45,959 nucleotides of DNA, from positions 1 through 45,959 of the forward strand of contig CAJFMW010000037.1 in NCBI GenBank assembly GCA_904392525.1. Direction: 5' to 3'. The position numbers and the translations under genes are program-made. Positions within the stretch are counted from its first letter, which is position 1, and each line of letters begins with the position of its first letter. The stretch is from an uncultured Eisenbergiella sp. GTDB taxonomy: Bacteria; Bacillota; Clostridia; Lachnospirales; Lachnospiraceae. The notes below the pieces were generated by a model, which saw only the letters and a program-made list of their open reading frames with translations, did no database searches and had not been told where the DNA came from. Positions 17,656-24,871 of the stretch are shown here, in pieces.

Positions 17656-18516
17656 TCAGTCTGCGCTCACCGCATGCAGATTCTTCATGGAAATATCCAG
17701 AATCGGCGCGGAATGGGTCAGCGCTCCACTGGAAATATAATCCACGCCGATATCCATCAGACGGGCGATATTTTCCTTAGTCACATTGCCGGAGCATTCC
17801 GTTTCCGCCCGGCCCGCGATCAGTTCCACCGCCTTCTTCATCTCCTCCGCCGACATATTGTCCAGCATGATGATATCCGCTCCCGCCTCCAGAGCCTCCT
17901 GCACCATATCCAGATTCTCCACCTCCACTTCGATCCGGCGAACAAAGGGCGCGTATTCCCTCGCCATCTGAACGGCCTTTTTCACGCTTCCCGCGGCACC
18001 GATGTGGTTGTCCTTCAAAAGAACGCCGTCGGACAGATTATAGCGGTGATTATAGCCGCCGCCCACTCGCACAGCGTATTTTTCAAAGATCCGCATATTC
18101 GGCGTTGTTTTTCTCGTATCCAGAAGCTTCGTCTTCGTTCCCGAAAGGAGCTTCGCCACAGAACGGGTATAGGTGGCAATGCCGCTCATCCGCTGCAGGA
18201 AATTCAGGGCGACCCGCTCTCCGGACAACAGACTACGGATATCTCCTTTCACCTTGCCCATGAGCTGTCCGCAGCTCACTTCATCTCCGTCCTTACAGTA
18301 AAACTCACATTCCACCGCTCCGTCCAGAAGCTGAAAAACTCTGGCGAACACTTCCAGTCCGGCGATCACCCCGTCCTGCTTGCAGATCAGGTCCACCTCA
18401 CCGGGTACGGCTTCCTTCATAACTGCGTTGGTGGTCACATCCTCACTGGAAATATCTTCCTTCAGCGCTTCCAGAATCAGATGATCCGCCTGGAGCGTCA
18501 TGGTGATTGGATTCAT
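17656..18516 (-). CDS. nadC: Quinolinate phosphoribosyltransferase (carboxylating)
   Basis: A 286-residue complete NadC. Conserved blocks are visible: EDISSEDVTT near 18-27, GERVALNFLQRMSGIAT (about 98-114), LDTRKTTPNMR (about 131-141), GGGYNHRYNLSDGVLLKDNH (about 151-170) and ADIIMLDNM (about 213-221). The enzyme joins quinolinate and PRPP to nicotinate mononucleotide in de novo NAD synthesis. nadA and nadB, often adjacent in clostridia, are not here. The ATG has AAAGGAA upstream. The 48-base gap after the preceding terminator has no convincing promoter. Confidence 0.95.
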   Translation of the reverse strand: MNPITMTLQADHLILEALKEDISSEDVTTNAVMKEAVPGEVDLICKQDGVIAGLEVFARVFQLLDGAVECEFYCKDGDEVSCGQLMGKVKGDIRSLLSGERVALNFLQRMSGIATYTRSVAKLLSGTKTKLLDTRKTTPNMRIFEKYAVRVGGGYNHRYNLSDGVLLKDNHIGAAGSVKKAVQMAREYAPFVRRIEVEVENLDMVQEALEAGADIIMLDNMSAEEMKKAVELIAGRAETECSGNVTKENIARLMDIGVDYISSGALTHSAPILDISMKNLHAVSAD

Positions 18517-18564
18517 AATTGTTTTTCCTTTCCGTATATTATTCTGTAGAACTAGGGAACTTTT

Positions 18565-18696
18565 TTAAAAAAATCCCTCATAAGGGAACATCTGATATTC
18601 GAGGACAATTTCCCCTTCCAGCCAGGAACCGAATCCTTCCACTCTACAGCAGCTCCACAGCTCCTCGTTGTCCGGGTTCTGAACCGCAAAAATCAT
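18565..18696 (-). CDS. Possible 43-residue protein overlapping the upstream small ORF
   Basis: ATG at 18694-18696 overlaps the upstream small ORF's TGA in an ATGA arrangement. The frame runs 43 codons (MIFAVQNPDNEELWSCCRVE at the start, YEGFF at the end) to TAA at 18565. The composition looks protein-like (acidic, aromatic, two adjacent Cys) but I recognise no family. Its last codons are formed by an intrinsic terminator, which is unusual. It may be a translationally coupled microprotein or the remnant of a larger gene broken by frameshift. Confidence 0.4.
   Translation of the reverse strand: MIFAVQNPDNEELWSCCRVEGFGSWLEGEIVLEYQMFPYEGFF
18567..18587 (-). terminator. Intrinsic terminator overlapping the end of a small ORF
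   Basis: TCCCT-TATG-AGGGA followed by seven T in the direction of transcription. It separates the two small ORFs from nadC and overlaps the last seven codons of the 43-codon ORF. Confidence 0.7.
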
Positions 18697-18827
18697 GTCT
18701 TCGCCGTCCCGGCCTCTTGTGTCCGCCCTGCATTTTCTTCCTGGTTCTTTCCATACAGTCCTGCTGCTGTCACGGCTGCCGCGGCAAGCAGGACCAGGAC
18801 TGCCGCTGTCACGATCAGTCTTTTCAT
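18693..18827 (-). CDS. Small single-span membrane or secreted peptide, 44 residues
   Basis: Starts at an ATG (18825-18827) preceded by a perfect GGAGG with good spacing and reads MKRLIVTAAVLVLLAAAAVT then AGLYGKNQEENAG to AKT. Residues 2-25 form a hydrophobic segment after two basic residues: a signal peptide or membrane anchor with a short polar tail. No lipobox Cys is present. It is preceded by an extended -10 promoter and a long structured leader (18838-18984), which argues that it is expressed. Function unknown. Confidence 0.6.
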   Translation of the reverse strand: MKRLIVTAAVLVLLAAAAVTAAGLYGKNQEENAGRTQEAGTAKT

Positions 18828-18837
18828 ATTTACCTCC

Positions 18838-18984
18838 ATGCCGAAGCGTTTTACGCTGAGGCCGCGAGGAGAAATCACGCAGGTGATTTCTCCTCTGCGA
18901 TCACAGCAGTTTTGTGCTTCGGCGCAAAACTGCCGATTGAAAAATAAGCCTTGAAAAATAAGCCATCGGGCTTATTTTTCAATC
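18838..18984 (-). repeat. Structured intergenic element, copy A (three hairpins plus loop-tail complementarity)
   Basis: Read on the minus strand from 18984: hairpin H1 (arm 18969-18984 with two competing partner arms 18951-18964 and 18935-18950); H2 (9-bp stem 18906-18914 / 18925-18933, closing U-G pair, 8-base loop 18916-18923); H3 (13-bp perfect stem 18866-18878 / 18883-18895, 4-base loop). The tail at 18840-18847 is exactly complementary to the whole H2 loop (GCTTCGGC / GCCGAAGC on the plus strand). Two bases later comes the GGAGG of the 44-residue ORF. A related copy B lies at 26950-27107. It may be a cis-acting RNA or a dispersed palindromic repeat. Confidence 0.75.
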
Positions 18985-19016
18985 TTCCCCCTCTTCCTGC
19001 CCCTGAAAGTAAATTC

Positions 19017-19025
19017 AGTATAGCA
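19017..19025 (-). promoter_or_regulatory. Extended -10 promoter before the structured leader
   Basis: TGC-TATACT on the minus strand, about 190 bases upstream of the 44-residue ORF. The -35 region is not convincing, which is tolerable for an extended -10. It implies a long transcribed leader that includes structured copy A. Confidence 0.5.
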
Positions 19026-19076
19026 CAGTTTCATGGAGGATTGCATCTGTCTGCCGTATTTCCTCCACATTCTGAT

Positions 19077-19103
19077 AAAAAAGGGAGGCTCACACCTCCC
19101 TTT
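19077..19103 (-). terminator. Intrinsic terminator after the O-acetyltransferase gene
   Basis: AAAGGGAGG / CCTCCCTTT stem with a 6-base loop and a T-run in the direction of transcription, just after the stop codon at 19111. It ends the amino-acid transporter operon. Confidence 0.85.
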
Positions 19104-19110
19104 ACCCACG

Positions 19111-19671
19111 TTATTCCTGTTCCAGCATCCGGATCACCCGGCATGGATTGCCCACGGCCAGGCTGTTCGGCGGAATGTCCTTCGTAACCACGCTTCCCGC
19201 TCCGATCACGCTGTTATCCCCGATGGTCACGCCGGGCAGTACGATCGCTCCCGTACAGATCCAGACATTGTCACCGATGGTAACAGGGTGGGTATATTCC
19301 AGCCCCTGCGCCCGCTGTACAGCGTCCATCGCATGCTCTTCCGTAATGATGCTCACATTCGGCGCAATGAATACGTTATTCCCGATCGTGATTTTCCCGC
19401 TGTCCATCAGCTTGCCATATACGTTCATGAAAAAATTGTCGCCCACCGTGGTATTGTAACCATAGGTGCAGAAAAGCGGCTGCTCCACTACACAGTTTTC
19501 TCCCGCTTTCCCCAGAATCTCCCGAATGGCAGCTTCCCGCCCGCTGCGGTCCAGCGGGTCCATGTTATTGTATTTCTGCAGCTTTCTTACCGTCACGTCA
19601 CGATCCGCAGCCAGCTCCGGGTCACCCGGCTGGTACAGCAGCTGTGCGTATGATTTTTCCCTTTCCGTCAT
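19111..19671 (-). CDS. maa: Sugar O-acetyltransferase, Maa/LacA family
   Basis: A 186-residue acetyltransferase. An N-terminal maltose acetyltransferase region (YAQLLYQPGDPEL, about 8-20) is followed by left-handed beta-helix hexapeptide repeats (ITIGNNVFIAPNVSI, VTIGDNVWICTGAIV, VTIGDNSVIGAGSVV). The catalytic His is in TEEHAMD near 113. It ends PCRVIRML as is usual. The family transfers acetyl from acetyl-CoA to non-metabolised sugars. It starts 13 bases after the ABC ATPase gene and so shares that operon, although the functional link to amino-acid transport is unclear. Confidence 0.92.
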   Translation of the reverse strand: MTEREKSYAQLLYQPGDPELAADRDVTVRKLQKYNNMDPLDRSGREAAIREILGKAGENCVVEQPLFCTYGYNTTVGDNFFMNVYGKLMDSGKITIGNNVFIAPNVSIITEEHAMDAVQRAQGLEYTHPVTIGDNVWICTGAIVLPGVTIGDNSVIGAGSVVTKDIPPNSLAVGNPCRVIRMLEQE

Positions 19672-19684
19672 CGCTCGTCCTCTT

Positions 19685-20428
19685 TTACAGCACCTTCGAC
19701 AGAAACTCCCTCAGTCTTGGATTCTTTGGATTTTCAAAGAATTCCTTCGGCCCGCTCTCTTCCTTGATCCGGCCGTCGTCCATGAACAGGATACGGCTTC
19801 CGACCTCTTTTGCAAAGCCCATCTCATGGGTGACGATCACCATGGTCATGCCGTCCCTTGCCAGCTCCGTCATAACCCCCAGCACCTCTCCCACCATTTC
19901 CGGGTCCAGCGCGCTGGTGGGCTCGTCAAATAGCATCACGTCCGGATGCATGCACAGAGAGCGCACAATGGCAATTCTCTGCTTCTGACCGCCGGAAAGC
20001 TGAGAGGGATAGGCCTTTGCCTTCTCCGCAAGCCCGACCAGCTGCAGAAGCTCCATGGCTTCCTTTTCTGCTTCCTGCCTGTTTTTCTTCAAAAGCTTGA
20101 TCGGCGCCAGCGTCAGATTCTGCAGGATTGTCTTGTTGGGGAACAGGTTAAAATGCTGAAACACCATTCCGATATGCTGACGGTATTTGTTGATATTCGT
20201 CCTGGGATCCGTGATATCCTGTCCCTCAAAAAGGATCTGCCCGGCGGTCGGCTCCTCCAGCAGATTCAGGGAGCGCAGGAAGGTGGATTTTCCCGAACCG
20301 GAAGGGCCTACGATTACCACAACTTCCCCCTGTGAAATTGTCGTGCTGATATTTTTTAACACCTCTGTGTCCCCGAAGGATTTGCAGAGATTCTTTATTT
20401 CAAACAAAATCTGTCCGTCAGCGCTCAC
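19685..20428 (-). CDS. glnQ: Polar amino acid ABC transporter ATPase, GlnQ/HisP family
   Basis: A 247-residue ATPase. Walker [10 protein letters not shown] is at 41-49, Q-loop in [12 protein letters not shown], signature LSGGQ followed by [10 protein letters not shown], Walker [15 protein letters not shown] and switch [11 protein letters not shown]: all features of amino-acid importer ATPases. The GTG at 20426-20428 was chosen because AGGAGG lies 10 bases upstream inside the permease gene, giving an 11-base overlap with its end. It forms one transporter with the permease and the permuted binding protein. The particular amino acid is unknown; the symbol denotes family only. Confidence 0.92.
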   Translation of the reverse strand: MSADGQILFEIKNLCKSFGDTEVLKNISTTISQGEVVVIVGPSGSGKSTFLRSLNLLEEPTAGQILFEGQDITDPRTNINKYRQHIGMVFQHFNLFPNKTILQNLTLAPIKLLKKNRQEAEKEAMELLQLVGLAEKAKAYPSQLSGGQKQRIAIVRSLCMHPDVMLFDEPTSALDPEMVGEVLGVMTELARDGMTMVIVTHEMGFAKEVGSRILFMDDGRIKEESGPKEFFENPKNPRLREFLSKVL

Positions 20429-21170
20429 TGGTACGCAGCCTCCTTTCCAGTCTGGACACTCCCGCTGCAAGTAGGGATACGATCGCCAGATAAATCAGCG
20501 CCACCGCGATCAACGGCATGAAAGCAGAATAGGTCTGGCTTCGGATGACGTTTCCTCCATGTGTCAGATCCGTCAGCGCTATGTAACCGCTGATGGAGGT
20601 TTCCTTCAGCAGAACAATGATCTCATTTCCCAAAGCAGGAAGCACATTTTTAAACGCCTGAGGAAGAATGATATGCCACATGGTGGCAGGATAACCCAGT
20701 CCCAGACTTCTTCCGGCTTCAAACTGACCGATATCGATGGCCATGATACCGGAACGGACGATCTCCGCCACATAGGCTCCGGAATTGATGCCGAAAGCCA
20801 GGATCGCCACGATCCGCTTGTCAATATTAACGCTTCCAAAGATGACATAGTACATGATCAGCAGCTGGATCATGGTAGGCGTTCCACGGATCACCGTCAG
20901 ATACACCTGGCAGATCAGATCCACCAGCTTAAACAGATAATAGCCTGCCATCTTCCAGAGCCAGATTCCCTTTTCCTTCATGTGCGGCGGCTTCCTGATT
21001 CCTCCCCGCACCGCGCTGGAACGGACGATGGCCGCCAGAAATCCCAGCACAAGTCCGAGGATAACCGCAAAAAAGGTGATGAGCAGCGTCGTCTTCAAAC
21101 CATCTGTCAGATACTGCCATCTGTCATCCTTGATAAAATTGAGATAAAACTGATCCTTAAAATTCTGCAT
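20418..21170 (-). CDS. Polar amino acid ABC transporter permease
   Basis: A 250-residue HisM/GlnP-type permease with about five membrane segments, the first at about 26-50. The ATPase-contact loop reads [23 protein letters not shown] with the usual Gly spacing. A charged insertion [17 protein letters not shown] (about 60-76) between the first two segments is longer than in many homologues. Only one permease gene is present, so the channel is probably a homodimer. A terminator hairpin separates it from the binding-protein gene upstream. Confidence 0.92.
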   Translation of the reverse strand: MQNFKDQFYLNFIKDDRWQYLTDGLKTTLLITFFAVILGLVLGFLAAIVRSSAVRGGIRKPPHMKEKGIWLWKMAGYYLFKLVDLICQVYLTVIRGTPTMIQLLIMYYVIFGSVNIDKRIVAILAFGINSGAYVAEIVRSGIMAIDIGQFEAGRSLGLGYPATMWHIILPQAFKNVLPALGNEIIVLLKETSISGYIALTDLTHGGNVIRSQTYSAFMPLIAVALIYLAIVSLLAAGVSRLERRLRTSER

Positions 21171-21220
21171 TCCATCCTCACTTTCCGGAAAGGATAAAAA
21201 ATGAAATTTCCTGTTGTATC

Positions 21221-21253
21221 AAAAAGGCTCCAAAGCTTTGCTTCGGAGCCTTT
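21221..21253 (-). terminator. Intercistronic terminator between binding protein and permease genes
   Basis: AAAGGCTCC / GGAGCCTTTTT stem followed by a T-run on the minus strand, 15 bases after the binding-protein stop and 50 bases before the permease start. It probably lets only part of the transcription continue, so that the binding protein is made in excess. Confidence 0.75.
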
Positions 21254-21267
21254 CATCTGTCCGATTC

Positions 21268-22083
21268 TTACTCTTTTACAATGATAACCTGCTTGGAGGT
21301 CGCATAGGAATCCGTGAAATCCACGCTCTGCTGACGGTCCTCCGTCACCGTGATTCCCGCCACGCCGATATCAGCCTTTCCGGACTGGATGGCGTTGATG
21401 ATGGCATCAAACTCCATATCCTCGATCACAAGCTCGTAACCCAGCACATCGCATACCGCCTGGGCCATATCCGCATCGATTCCGACGATCTTGTCGCCAT
21501 CATAATACTCATAGGGCTCAAAATATGCGTTGGTCGCCATAACGAGCGTTCCATTGGAACGGTCCACATCCGCGGGAGATTCATAAGGGGACTGTCCCTT
21601 CGTGTCGTCGCCGATGTAATTGCTCACAATGCTGTCCAGTGTCCCGTCCTCCTTCAACTGCGCGAGCGCACCGTTGATCGCCGTCACCAGCTCGTCGTTT
21701 CCCTTTGCCACGCAGATGGCATATTCCTCTTCCGCAAAGGGCTCATCCAGAATCTTGAGCCCTTCCGTATTCGCCACAAAGGCCTCGGCAGGCTGCTCAT
21801 CAATGATCACGCAGTCTATCTTTCCCTGAAGCAGCGCCTGAATGGCATCGTTTCCCTTGTTGAAACGCTCGATCGTGGAGCCTTCCTCCTCATAATCGGA
21901 TGCATAAATATCACCCGTCGTTCCCAGCTGAACGCCGATGGTCTTTCCCGGAAGATCATCGATGCCCGTAACCGCGCTTCCCGTGGAAGCCGTATCTGTT
22001 CCCGCTGTCTGTGTGCTGCTTCCGCATGCGGCCAAAGAGATGGTCATGCATACGGCAAGCGCTGCTGCAAATATCTTTTTCAT
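21268..22083 (-). CDS. Amino acid ABC transporter binding lipoprotein with permuted domain order
   Basis: A 271-residue lipoprotein (signal peptide MKKIFAAALAVCMTISLAAC, lipid Cys20). The mature part is one SBP_bac_3 domain in reversed order. Residues 41-158 (DDLPGKTIGVQLGTTGD to DGTLDSIVSNYIG) match what is normally the second half. After a linker, residues 178-270 (GTLVMATNAYFEPYEYYDG to DFTDSYATSKQVIIVK) match what is normally the first half. Both halves are complete, so one binding cleft could form. ATG at 22081-22083 has GGAGGAG upstream. It is first in the operon with the permease and ATPase. Confidence 0.9.
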   Translation of the reverse strand: MKKIFAAALAVCMTISLAACGSSTQTAGTDTASTGSAVTGIDDLPGKTIGVQLGTTGDIYASDYEEEGSTIERFNKGNDAIQALLQGKIDCVIIDEQPAEAFVANTEGLKILDEPFAEEEYAICVAKGNDELVTAINGALAQLKEDGTLDSIVSNYIGDDTKGQSPYESPADVDRSNGTLVMATNAYFEPYEYYDGDKIVGIDADMAQAVCDVLGYELVIEDMEFDAIINAIQSGKADIGVAGITVTEDRQQSVDFTDSYATSKQVIIVKE

Positions 22084-22135
22084 AATCTCCTCCTCACGCC
22101 CTGGGCGTTGATGCATAATTATACAACATTTAATA

Positions 22136-22165
22136 CTTATATTAGCATAGTTTCTGCAAAGGCAA
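22136..22165 (-). promoter_or_regulatory. Promoter of the amino-acid transporter operon
   Basis: TTGCCT (22160-22165), an 18-base spacer and TATAAG (22136-22141) on the minus strand, about 53 bases before the binding-protein start. A second TATAAT at 22118-22123 lacks a -35 partner. An inverted repeat that reads as a terminator precedes it. Confidence 0.5.
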
Positions 22166-22190
22166 GCGTTAATTTTCACAAAAACTTCAC

Positions 22191-22236
22191 AAAAATACGC
22201 CCCACAGCCATATTAAATGACTGTTAAGGCGTTTTT
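22191..22236. terminator. Terminator at the end of the fab operon
   Basis: An interrupted stem (ACGCC with GGCGT, then ACAG-CAT with ATG-CTGT) is flanked by T-runs on both strands and lies 35 bases after the fabH stop. In the direction of fab transcription it ends in ATTTTTGTG. Confidence 0.65.
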
Positions 22237-22270
22237 CACACAGGCCTGAAAGCGATCCGCATATTCCTTT

Positions 22271-23233
22271 TTACCATTCCATCACGATGGAACCCCAGGA
22301 CAGTCCTCCGCCGAAGCCGGACAGCACAATTTTATCCCCTTTTTGCAGCATGCCTTTCCGGTTAATTTCATCCAGCAGAACCGGAACGCTGGCCGCAGAC
22401 ATGTTGCCACAGTGGTCCAGACCAATGGGGAACTTCTCTTCCGAAACATGAAGTCTTTTTGCAACCGACTGGATGATTCGGAGATTCGCCTGATGCAGCA
22501 CAAAATACTTCACATCCTCCACCTTCACATCCGCATCTTCCAGAGCCTTCTGAATGGATGCCGGAACCGTCGTTACCGCAAAACGATAGACTTCCTGGCC
22601 GTCCATGTGCACATAATCCACGATCTGCTCCTCTTCGGTCAGCGGATTATGATTTTTCCGGTTCACGCACAGCAGAGCGCTGCCCTTTTTTCCGTCGCAG
22701 CCCTGATCATATCCAAGGATACCAGTTTCCGCCGGTTGCAGGACAGCGGCTCCTGCGCCGTCGCCAAACAGCACACAGGTGCTTCTGTCGCTCCAGTCCA
22801 TGATTCTGGACAGGCTTTCCGCGCCGATCACAAGCGCGTTTTTGAATCTCCCCGCCTGCAGAAAGGCGTCCGCCGTCTGAATGGCAAACAGAAATCCGGA
22901 ACAGGCGGCGTTGATATCAAAGGCCATCGCCCGATCCGCTCCAAGCCTTGCCTGCAGTTCGCAGGCCGCTGAAGGAGTGACATGGTCCGCTGTCACGGTC
23001 CCCACCACGATCAGCTCCAGATCCTCCGCCGCGACAGACGCCTGCTTAAGGGCGCGCACTGCGGCTTCATACGCCATATCTGTCGTTGTCTCTTCCTTCA
23101 CAAGATGCCTTTCCCGGATCCCGGTTCTGGTCCTGATCCACTCGTCGGATGTATCCATAATCCCGGAAAGCCAGTCGTTCGTCACACAGGTTCCAGCCAG
23201 ACAGCTTCCCGTTCCCGTAATTCTGCTTGTCAT
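22271..23233 (-). CDS. fabH: 3-oxoacyl-ACP synthase III
   Basis: A 320-residue condensing enzyme that starts each fatty acid chain from acyl-CoA and malonyl-ACP. The active-site Cys111 is in NAACSGFLFAIQT, the His is in VLHQANLRI and the Asn in GNMSAASVP, so the triad is complete. The ATG at 23231-23233 was preferred over a GTG six bases earlier because AGAGGAG gives correct spacing. Here fabH ends the fatty acid operon, unlike the common firmicute order where it comes first. A short GC-rich hairpin lies just before its ribosome site. Confidence 0.96.
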   Translation of the reverse strand: MTSRITGTGSCLAGTCVTNDWLSGIMDTSDEWIRTRTGIRERHLVKEETTTDMAYEAAVRALKQASVAAEDLELIVVGTVTADHVTPSAACELQARLGADRAMAFDINAACSGFLFAIQTADAFLQAGRFKNALVIGAESLSRIMDWSDRSTCVLFGDGAGAAVLQPAETGILGYDQGCDGKKGSALLCVNRKNHNPLTEEEQIVDYVHMDGQEVYRFAVTTVPASIQKALEDADVKVEDVKYFVLHQANLRIIQSVAKRLHVSEEKFPIGLDHCGNMSAASVPVLLDEINRKGMLQKGDKIVLSGFGGGLSWGSIVMEW

Positions 23234-23245
23234 TTCCACTCCTCT

Positions 23246-23264
23246 TGCTGCCCACAGGGCAGCA
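23246..23264 (-). repeat. Hairpin directly upstream of the fabH ribosome site
   Basis: TGCTGCCC / GGGCAGCA, an 8-bp perfect stem with a 3-base loop, one base before AGAGGAG. It resembles the hairpins before fabD and between fabD and fabG. Confidence 0.65.
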
Positions 23265-23280
23265 TTTTATTCTATCTGCT

Positions 23281-24369
23281 TCAGGCAAACTCTGCCATAA
23301 TGTCCTTCACATGCTCCATTTTCCGGGCGCGCCAGGCGTTGCTGCCACAGAAAATCAGACCGTTATCCACATCGCCCTTCACCGCATTCACAAGGGCTTC
23401 CGTAATGCAGTAAGGCGTGTCCGCCGGGTTACAGGTTTTAATACAGCCATGACAGGGACCATGAGGAATTTTCCCCTTCTCCGCCCTTTCAAGAAAAGCG
23501 TTCCGGATCGCACGTCCCGGCATTCCCACCGGACTTTTTACCAGAACGATATCTTCCTTTTCCGCCTTCAGGTAAGCGTCCTTGTAGGCCTGCGCCGCGT
23601 CACATTCCCAGGTCGTCACAAAACGGGTTGCCATCTGCACGCCGTCCGCGCCAAGCTCCAGCCAGGGCTGCGCGTCCCGCCTGTCATAGATTCCGCCCGC
23701 CATGACCACCGGAATTGTCTTGCCGGCTTCCTCCGCCCGCCTTCCCACTGCGGCCAGAATTCGTTTTACCTCTTCCTCATAGTGCAGAGCCGCGATATCT
23801 TCCAGCTGACTCCGGTCAAAACCCAGATGTCCTCCGGCCAGAGGTCCCTCAATCACGACCAGATCCGGCAGGCGGTGGTATTTTTTCTCCCAGTAGTGAA
23901 AAATGACCTCTGCGGATTTCAGACTGGAGCAGATCGGAGCCAGAAGCGTGCGGCCCTGCGCTCCGATTTCCTCCTCCGCTTCCCGCACCGCCTGAGGAAG
24001 CGTAACGGGAAGGCCCGCTCCGGAAATAATCAGATCCACACCTGCCAGGACGGCCTGGCGTACATATTCTTCATAGCCCCTGGTGGCAACCATGATGTTC
24101 ACGCCGATGATTCCGCCGGGTGCAAGCTGCCTTGCTCTGTGAATTTCCACAGGGATCTGCCGCAGATTCGTCTCATGCGGATTCCTGTCATAGCCCGGCT
24201 CCCGATAGCCGATCTGTGCTGTTGAGATCACGCCGATCCCGCCTTCTGCCGCCACGGCTCCCGCAAGGCCGGAAAGGCTCACTCCAACGCCCATTCCGCC
24301 CTGAATTACAGGAATACGGGCTTCCAGCCGTCCGATCTGAAGTGGTTTAGGTTCCATATTCATCCTCAT
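23281..24369 (-). CDS. FabK-like / nitronate monooxygenase family flavoprotein
   Basis: A 362-residue FMN-dependent TIM-barrel protein. [21 protein letters not shown] (about 19-39) and [29 protein letters not shown] (about 220-248) are the flavin-binding blocks. It differs from FabK by a C-terminal Cys-rich stretch [16 protein letters not shown] (about 310-325), a possible metal site. Relatives are called nitronate monooxygenase. Its ATG overlaps the fabZ stop (ATGA), so it is made with the fatty acid enzymes. The role there is unknown; a second enoyl-ACP reductase or a protective flavoenzyme are possibilities. Confidence 0.82.
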   Translation of the reverse strand: MRMNMEPKPLQIGRLEARIPVIQGGMGVGVSLSGLAGAVAAEGGIGVISTAQIGYREPGYDRNPHETNLRQIPVEIHRARQLAPGGIIGVNIMVATRGYEEYVRQAVLAGVDLIISGAGLPVTLPQAVREAEEEIGAQGRTLLAPICSSLKSAEVIFHYWEKKYHRLPDLVVIEGPLAGGHLGFDRSQLEDIAALHYEEEVKRILAAVGRRAEEAGKTIPVVMAGGIYDRRDAQPWLELGADGVQMATRFVTTWECDAAQAYKDAYLKAEKEDIVLVKSPVGMPGRAIRNAFLERAEKGKIPHGPCHGCIKTCNPADTPYCITEALVNAVKGDVDNGLIFCGSNAWRARKMEHVKDIMAEFA

Positions 24370-24800
24370 TCCGGATCCGTCACCGCAAAGGTGAGTTCTG
24401 CTTTTGCAACCAGCTTTCCATTTACGGTCGCTTTTGCGCTTCCCACACCGATGGGACCCTTACGCTTGATAATCTCGGTTTCCAGCATGAGCACATCGCC
24501 GGGAACCACCTTTCCCTTAAAGCGAGCCTGATCAATGCCACCGAACAGAACAAGTTTTCCCTTATTTTCCGGAAGGCTTAAGATCGCCACCGCTCCTGTC
24601 TGTGCCAGCGCCTCCAGAATCAGCACGCCAGGCATCACCGGCTCCTGGGGAAAATGTCCGGCAAAAAAGGGCTCGTTCATGGTCACGCATTTTTTCCCCA
24701 CAGCGCGCACGCCCGGCTCCAGCTCCTCAATGGTATCGATCAGGAGCATGGGCTGTCTGTGCGGAATGATTTCCATAATCTGTCTCGTATTCAGTGCCAT
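24366..24800 (-). CDS. fabZ: 3-hydroxyacyl-ACP dehydratase
   Basis: A 144-residue hot-dog fold dehydratase of usual length. Catalytic His is in [15 protein letters not shown] and catalytic Glu in [12 protein letters not shown]. It dehydrates 3-hydroxyacyl-ACP to trans-2-enoyl-ACP. GGAGG precedes the ATG, and a large hairpin fills the gap after fabF. In many Firmicutes accB sits between fabF and fabZ; it is absent here. Confidence 0.96.
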   Translation of the reverse strand: MALNTRQIMEIIPHRQPMLLIDTIEELEPGVRAVGKKCVTMNEPFFAGHFPQEPVMPGVLILEALAQTGAVAILSLPENKGKLVLFGGIDQARFKGKVVPGDVLMLETEIIKRKGPIGVGSAKATVNGKLVAKAELTFAVTDPE

Positions 24801-24816
24801 AAAAATCCTCCATTCC

Positions 24817-24871
24817 GGAGCAAAAGCTTCGATTTGCCGGCAGGCGCGGCGCCTGCCGGGCTTTACGCTCC
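24817..24871 (-). repeat. Large hairpin between fabF and fabZ
   Basis: A 10-bp perfect GC-rich stem (24837-24846 / 24850-24859, loop CGG) is enclosed by a weaker outer stem (GGAGC at 24817-24821 with GCTCC at 24867-24871, plus AAAGC/GCTTT). It occupies the whole gap from the fabF stop to the fabZ ribosome site. The sequence beside the ribosome site, GCTCCGGAATGGAG, equals the tail of structured copy B. Confidence 0.65.

Noticed and set aside
18838-19110. CRISPR array
   Set aside because: The repeats here are unequal inverted repeats with no regular spacer spacing. No cas genes or regularly spaced direct repeats occur anywhere in the window.
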